Assembly: GCA_030834895.1 (NCBI GenBank)
Contig: JAUQXA010000064.1
Coordinates: forward strand, 1 to 64,000
Source: Anaerolineales bacterium
GTDB lineage: Bacteria; Chloroflexota; Anaerolineae; Anaerolineales; Villigracilaceae
Reading direction: 5' to 3'
Length of the DNA stretch: 64,000 bases
Positions 60,561 through 64,000 of this stretch are shown piece after piece. Under the pieces are notes generated by a model. The model saw only the letters and a program-made list of their open reading frames with translations. It was not told the DNA's origin and did not search any database. Position 1 is the stretch's first letter. Every line of letters begins with the position of its first letter. Both the position numbers and the translations under genes were made by a program.

Positions 60561-62024
60561 ATGGGTTCATGTAAGTCTCTTGTGTTGTTTGTGCTGATTG
60601 CTTTTGTGCTAGGCGCATGTGAAGCAGCGCCAACGGTAATGCCAATTCAAACAGCAAGCATTCCTAATACAAGCGATATAACGATTGGCACAGTCAATAC
60701 AATACAGACCCGTGTACAGGCAGGCCCAGCCGGGAATTTGAACAATGTGTCCATTTCACAAACCCTTTATAGTCACGATGCCGTACAAGTGACGGACGGT
60801 GGCATTGCACTGCTTAATTTTCTCGATCAAGTCGCAATAAAATTGTTCAACGATACTTCCGTGGGCGGGGTCAACGCGGAGATTTTAGAATCCACTAACA
60901 GGCGCATTCACATGAAGCTGGAACGGGGCGGATTAAGCGGTCAGGTTGTGAAAGGTAGCGGCGGCGTCGACTTTGAGATTGCCAATGGAGTTCACATCTA
61001 CATTGTGGGCACAAGCTTTTATATTACCTACGACTCCTCCACAGATATTATCAGTGCTGGAAATTTCGACGGCATTGTTGGATATCAAGTGCCTGGACAA
61101 TCTTCCCAATTGCTTCCGGCAAGCAGCTTGATTGATATTCTTCCGGGCGGGGTAATCCAGTTATCGAACATGCAATTCGACATCAAAGCATTTGAACTGG
61201 CCGCCCAGATGGCTAATTCACCCATTCAGGGTTTAAGTAGTTTGCGCGGACTTTCAACCTCGTTGATACCCACTCCCGTCAGTACGATAACTCCGACGCC
61301 CACTCAGGCGGTTGGCGCGGTCATCTATGTTCCATCCGTTTCCGTGTCCACATATCTACCTCCACCTGTGCCTTGTTCCCATCCGACGAATTGGGTGATG
61401 TACATTGTCCAGAGCGGCGAGACTTTGTATCAGGTCAGCTTGAAATTCGGCGTGACCACTACCGTTCTGCAAAATGGAAATTGCATGGGGCGTTCGCTTC
61501 TGGTTTATACAGGACAGGTTTTGTATGTTCCGAGTGTTGCGCCCAACATATTAAACATCATACTCACCCCCGATACACCGCAGCCGGGTGTTACGTTGAT
61601 ACCCACTGATGTCCCATCTCCCACCATCACGCCTTTATCCATTGCCACGCTGTCACCTCCGAGCACCACGTCTGCCCCTACTGCTTCACCGCTGCCGCCA
61701 ACTGTCACACCAACACCTGCCAATGCGCCGACATATTTTCAGAATCCCAATGCACATTCCAATTACTGTGCCATCAGCTTTTCTGTGGCAGCTTCTGATG
61801 CAGATGGGATCGATGCTGTAAAGGTAATTTACAGTATCAACGGAGTAAAATCATTTCTGGCCATAATGAGTCAGTCTCAGGGTGTTTACACCTTCTCCAC
61901 CTCACTGACACAAAACACTACCCCATCTGACACTATTACTTATTATTTCAAAGTTATTGACTCGTTGGGCCATGTCACCGAAAGCAATAGATTTACCATT
62001 CAAGCCAGTGATTGTCAGAGTTAA
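60561..62024 (+). CDS. FecR/LysM-domain lipoprotein
   Basis: A 487-residue exported lipoprotein (lipobox LGAC). A FecR-like beta domain (about 50-215: VQVTDGGIALLNFLDQVAIKL, MKLERGGLSGQV) is followed by a Thr/Pro linker, a LysM domain (about 275-325: MYIVQSGETLYQVSLKFGVT, VLYVPS) that binds peptidoglycan, a second linker and a C-terminal Ig-like domain (about 390-487). It begins right after the STAND stop (TTG at 60546 or ATG at 60561; I use the latter) and is probably in the same transcript. It could be the wall-side part of that system. Confidence 0.8.
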   Translation: MGSCKSLVLFVLIAFVLGACEAAPTVMPIQTASIPNTSDITIGTVNTIQTRVQAGPAGNLNNVSISQTLYSHDAVQVTDGGIALLNFLDQVAIKLFNDTSVGGVNAEILESTNRRIHMKLERGGLSGQVVKGSGGVDFEIANGVHIYIVGTSFYITYDSSTDIISAGNFDGIVGYQVPGQSSQLLPASSLIDILPGGVIQLSNMQFDIKAFELAAQMANSPIQGLSSLRGLSTSLIPTPVSTITPTPTQAVGAVIYVPSVSVSTYLPPPVPCSHPTNWVMYIVQSGETLYQVSLKFGVTTTVLQNGNCMGRSLLVYTGQVLYVPSVAPNILNIILTPDTPQPGVTLIPTDVPSPTITPLSIATLSPPSTTSAPTASPLPPTVTPTPANAPTYFQNPNAHSNYCAISFSVAASDADGIDAVKVIYSINGVKSFLAIMSQSQGVYTFSTSLTQNTTPSDTITYYFKVIDSLGHVTESNRFTIQASDCQS

Positions 62025-62094
62025 ATGGGCGCGCAGAAACTTGAATTTCCTGTTCAGCGGTGGCATAGTAGCAGGAGGATTTTTTTGTTTTGAT

Positions 62095-62193
62095 TTTCCA
62101 GCCGAAAGCATGGACGGCGAAATCAAAATGGAAAGCGAGATCGGTAAGGGCAGCGTTATGATTTTGCGATTTACGGAGTCCAACGTCTCCTGA
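62095..62193 (+). pseudogene. Possible remnant of a histidine-kinase ATPase C-terminus
   Basis: About 30 codons read ESMDGEIKMESEIGKGSVMI then LRFTESNVS and stop, which resembles the end of HATPase domains (GGxIxVESExGxGSxFxxxLP). Nothing upstream in frame matches the rest of a kinase. It lies between the FecR/LysM gene and the attC-like repeat, at the edge of the cassette-like region. The similarity is short, so the call is tentative. Confidence 0.35.
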
Positions 62194-62285
62194 CGTTGAT
62201 ATGGATAATAAGAGAAAATCAGAAGCTAGGAAAATGCTCGAAAATGGCAACGAAACCCCAGTGTCCAATACACACTGTGTTGGGC
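62178..62285 (-). repeat. attC-like element 1
   Basis: Read on the minus strand it begins GCCCAACACAG (62285 downwards) and ends GTTGGAC (62184-62178), 108 bases apart. GCCCAAC fits the RYYYAAC and GTTGGAC the GTTRRRY consensus of integron recombination sites. Internal complementarity is weak by eye. It follows the stop of the minus-strand ORF 62305-62830 by 20 bases. Confidence 0.4.
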
Positions 62286-62304
62286 GGTTTGAATTTGCAG
62301 AGAA

Positions 62305-62830
62305 TCATATTCCATTGGGTTTCTTCCACTTGGAAGTCCCGACGGTGATTTCAATGACTTCTGTACCACTTCGTGCTGCCCAATCATTCGTGTCAAACGG
62401 ATGTTCGCCAAAACCAATAAAAATGCCCTTACACTCTGTCATCAAAATTACCGAATCATTTTCTAATTCTTGCTGTGTATCGCCACTACCGATAATGCGT
62501 AACGGTTCGGGAAAAACATCCTCTAAGTTCACTATTGAATACCATCTTTCTCCGTTCCATGATGATTGGATTTTTTTCGATAAAGGACTCATCAGCATTC
62601 CCGCGCAAAGGATAATATCCAGAACGAAAACCAGTGATAGTAGCTTGACCATCGCCATGTTGCCCTGCCATGGATAGCGCAAACTCAATAGCAGATTCTA
62701 CCTGATTGGCTGATTTCAATAGGTATAGCGTCCCGCCACCGCCTGAATGGTGTAGGTAAATGTCCATTAACGCCTCACCATTTTCCTGAAGCCAACTTTG
62801 CAGGCTGGTCTGAAACTCTTCTTTCATCAT
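62305..62830 (-). pseudogene. Cassette-like ORF of unknown function, frameshifted
   Basis: The frame from ATG 62830 reads KEEFQTSLQSWLQENGEALM, then HHSGGGGTLYLLKSANQVES and ends its sensible part at NADESFIEK. At a seven-A run (minus strand, about 62570-62577) the frame changes, and the continuation IQSSWNGERWYSIVNLEDVF ... GTEVIEITV to the stop at 62305 looks equally protein-like. One A fewer would restore a protein of about 174 residues. Family unknown. It starts 23 bases after one attC-like element and stops 20 bases before the other, as in gene cassettes. Confidence 0.55.
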
Positions 62831-62852
62831 ACTTTACTCTATTGCATGAACC

Positions 62853-62982
62853 GTCCAACGGTTTGCGTTACCTGCGTGTGGGAGGGTGTGGACAAAGGCC
62901 TGAGAATAGAAAACTGCCAGAGCCTTGAAATTGCATATTAAAGCCGCCGTCTCCCCGCCGTCCGCTGCACGCTGTGTTGGGC
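62853..62982 (-). repeat. attC-like element 2
   Basis: Minus strand: GCCCAACACAGCGTGCAGCG begins at 62982, and GTTGGAC ends it at 62859-62853, 130 bases in all. It shares the GCCCAACACAG start and GTTGGAC end with element 1. The GTGCAGCGGAC stretch after the first box resembles the L box of many attC sites, and GCAGGTAACGC near the other end is partly complementary to it. Confidence 0.45.
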
Positions 62983-63049
62983 GGATCATCGGATATGCAT
63001 TTCATTGGCAAATTCTTTTCAAAGACCAGCAAGAACACCTCTCGAAGTA

Positions 63050-64000
63050 TTAACGCAAACGAGGGTCGCCCCAAATGGCCCAATCACAATCAATATTATC
63101 AGAGCCGCCATCTTCGACGATCAGTGCCAATTCATATCCTCCAGTAATTGGAAGCAAAATATCAACTGGTTTAGACTCCATTTCAAGGCGGTTGCTACGA
63201 TAGATTTCTTGGCCATCTAAAAGAACAACGTAATTGACACCATCGCCACAGCTAATTCTGTTATTGATCAAGTCCACTAAGCCAAGAGTTGCAGATAATT
63301 GCTCAAACTTGCCTCCTATATCATACATCAACCTAGATGGGGCATGGGCAAATATGCCGTGAGAATATTCCACACTATGGATAACAATAGGGTCACCTTC
63401 TCGAATTGGATCTTCCGAATAGGGTGACGTAAAGGCAAATTTCCCAACGGAATACTCGCCAAAAGGCAATTCAATAAGCGTTGGCTGGAATTGAGAAAGG
63501 TAGATTGCGGTTCTATTCGTGGGCACAAGCGTTGGACTCTGGTCTAATGGGGTTGGCGAGGAAATTGGCATTTCAGCGGTCGAGTTCTCATCATAGAGAA
63601 AATACCACTCAATTTTATCGATTTTAAGTGGACATTTCCCCTGCCAGATTCCTGTTACTATGAGTTGCTGATATGTCTTGTATACATCATACCCATTTTC
63701 TTGTTGCCAATTGAGAATCTCTCCTGAATTGTTTTTTATCCTGGGCACCCCCTGTTCATCAAAAAACATGCTATTCGATTTGTTCCCTCCCGGAATCAGC
63801 ACATCCAGTTTAACTGCATCATAACCAAGATAAGGCGATTCTGTTAGCCATATTTCATATTGGTTTGCATTAAGTTCAAAGGAACCTGCCGGAACAGATA
63901 GATTCCCCTTAACTAAAACAATTCTTCCCAACCCTATTGAAGAATCTTGTTCCATTGAACTGCAATCCCCTGCATCCATGGGTAACGGCGGTAAGGGATT
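63050..64000 (-). CDS. NPCBM-domain protein, 5' end beyond window
   Basis: A minus-strand frame open to the right edge, at least 317 codons, so the true start is outside (an internal ATG at 63979 gives 309 residues). The C-terminal about 145 residues are an NPCBM domain, a jelly-roll carbohydrate-binding module: HGIFAHAPSRLMYDIGG, SATLGLVD, VVLLDGQEIYRS and CDWAIWGDPRL. The N-terminal half is beta-rich (YEIWLTESPYLGYDAVKL) and joined by a Thr/Pro linker. It is probably exported and binds galactose- or glucan-type sugars. It ends 68 bases before an attC-like element, in cassette orientation. Confidence 0.8.
   Translation of the reverse strand, partial: NPLPPLPMDAGDCSSMEQDSSIGLGRIVLVKGNLSVPAGSFELNANQYEIWLTESPYLGYDAVKLDVLIPGGNKSNSMFFDEQGVPRIKNNSGEILNWQQENGYDVYKTYQQLIVTGIWQGKCPLKIDKIEWYFLYDENSTAEMPISSPTPLDQSPTLVPTNRTAIYLSQFQPTLIELPFGEYSVGKFAFTSPYSEDPIREGDPIVIHSVEYSHGIFAHAPSRLMYDIGGKFEQLSATLGLVDLINNRISCGDGVNYVVLLDGQEIYRSNRLEMESKPVDILLPITGGYELALIVEDGGSDNIDCDWAIWGDPRLR

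Noticed and set aside
1..64000. CRISPR array, prophage, rRNA, insertion sequence
   Set aside because: No regularly spaced direct repeats, phage structural genes, rRNA sequence or transposase frame was found on either strand.

Overview
The window looks like a chromosomal contig from a filamentous-type Chloroflexota, most likely class Anaerolineae. I infer this from moderate GC, many Thr/Pro-rich lipoproteins, no lipopolysaccharide genes, genes without Shine-Dalgarno sites that sit directly behind a TANAAT box, and family content such as nSTAND NTPases, an emfourin/M4 pair, phosphodiester glycosidase and 7TM sensor kinases. Genus cannot be given from sequence alone.

Layout. 1-5457 (minus) is one uninterrupted reading frame of at least 1819 codons that runs off the left edge: a secreted protein built from a duplicated block (delta-60 propeller repeats, DNRLRE-like domain, two cadherin-like domains) followed by GloVer-type repeats. 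5.6-13.4 kb holds a lipoprotein, an M4 metalloprotease with its emfourin-type inhibitor, a 7TM diguanylate cyclase, a diheme cytochrome c and small conserved proteins. Four spacers here carry related GGTCTC/GAGACC hairpins. 13.7-32.8 kb is mostly housekeeping: PHP phosphoesterase, secG, oligopeptide-binding protein, M20 peptidase, DUF1385, hotdog and racemase enzymes, YbaK, Rel, MoeA, TrmH-type methylase, cation efflux protein, 3D-domain and LCP cell-wall proteins, rsmA, and a broken SRPBCC gene.

32.9-36.5 kb (minus) is mtnA - pfkB-type kinase - ahcY, a unit for recycling S-adenosylhomocysteine and methylthioadenosine products. 36.7-48.1 kb has a glycosidase-like envelope protein, a 7TM-GAF histidine kinase, a GH13 protein with a histone-H1-like tail, a membrane TIR protein, a SWIM protein preceded by a promoter-leader-terminator unit, an L,D-transpeptidase, an orphan DNA methyltransferase and an atypical response regulator. 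Initiator tRNA-Met follows. 48.5-51.8 kb is an arsenic operon (arsR, permease, small thioredoxin, acr3), then a radical SAM enzyme with an AbrB head and a thioredoxin-VKOR fusion. 54.4-58.0 kb has smpB, an MFS protein and an SDR.

The last 6 kb is the most accessory part. A small helical protein and an adjacent membrane nSTAND NTPase share a 20-residue beta motif with identical spacing, as in amyloid-signalling NLR pairs. A FecR/LysM lipoprotein follows. Then come two minus-strand ORFs separated and bounded by two repeats of attC-like layout (GCCCAACACAG ... GTTGGAC), which look like the tail of a gene-cassette (integron-like) array. No CRISPR array, rRNA, prophage or insertion sequence was seen.
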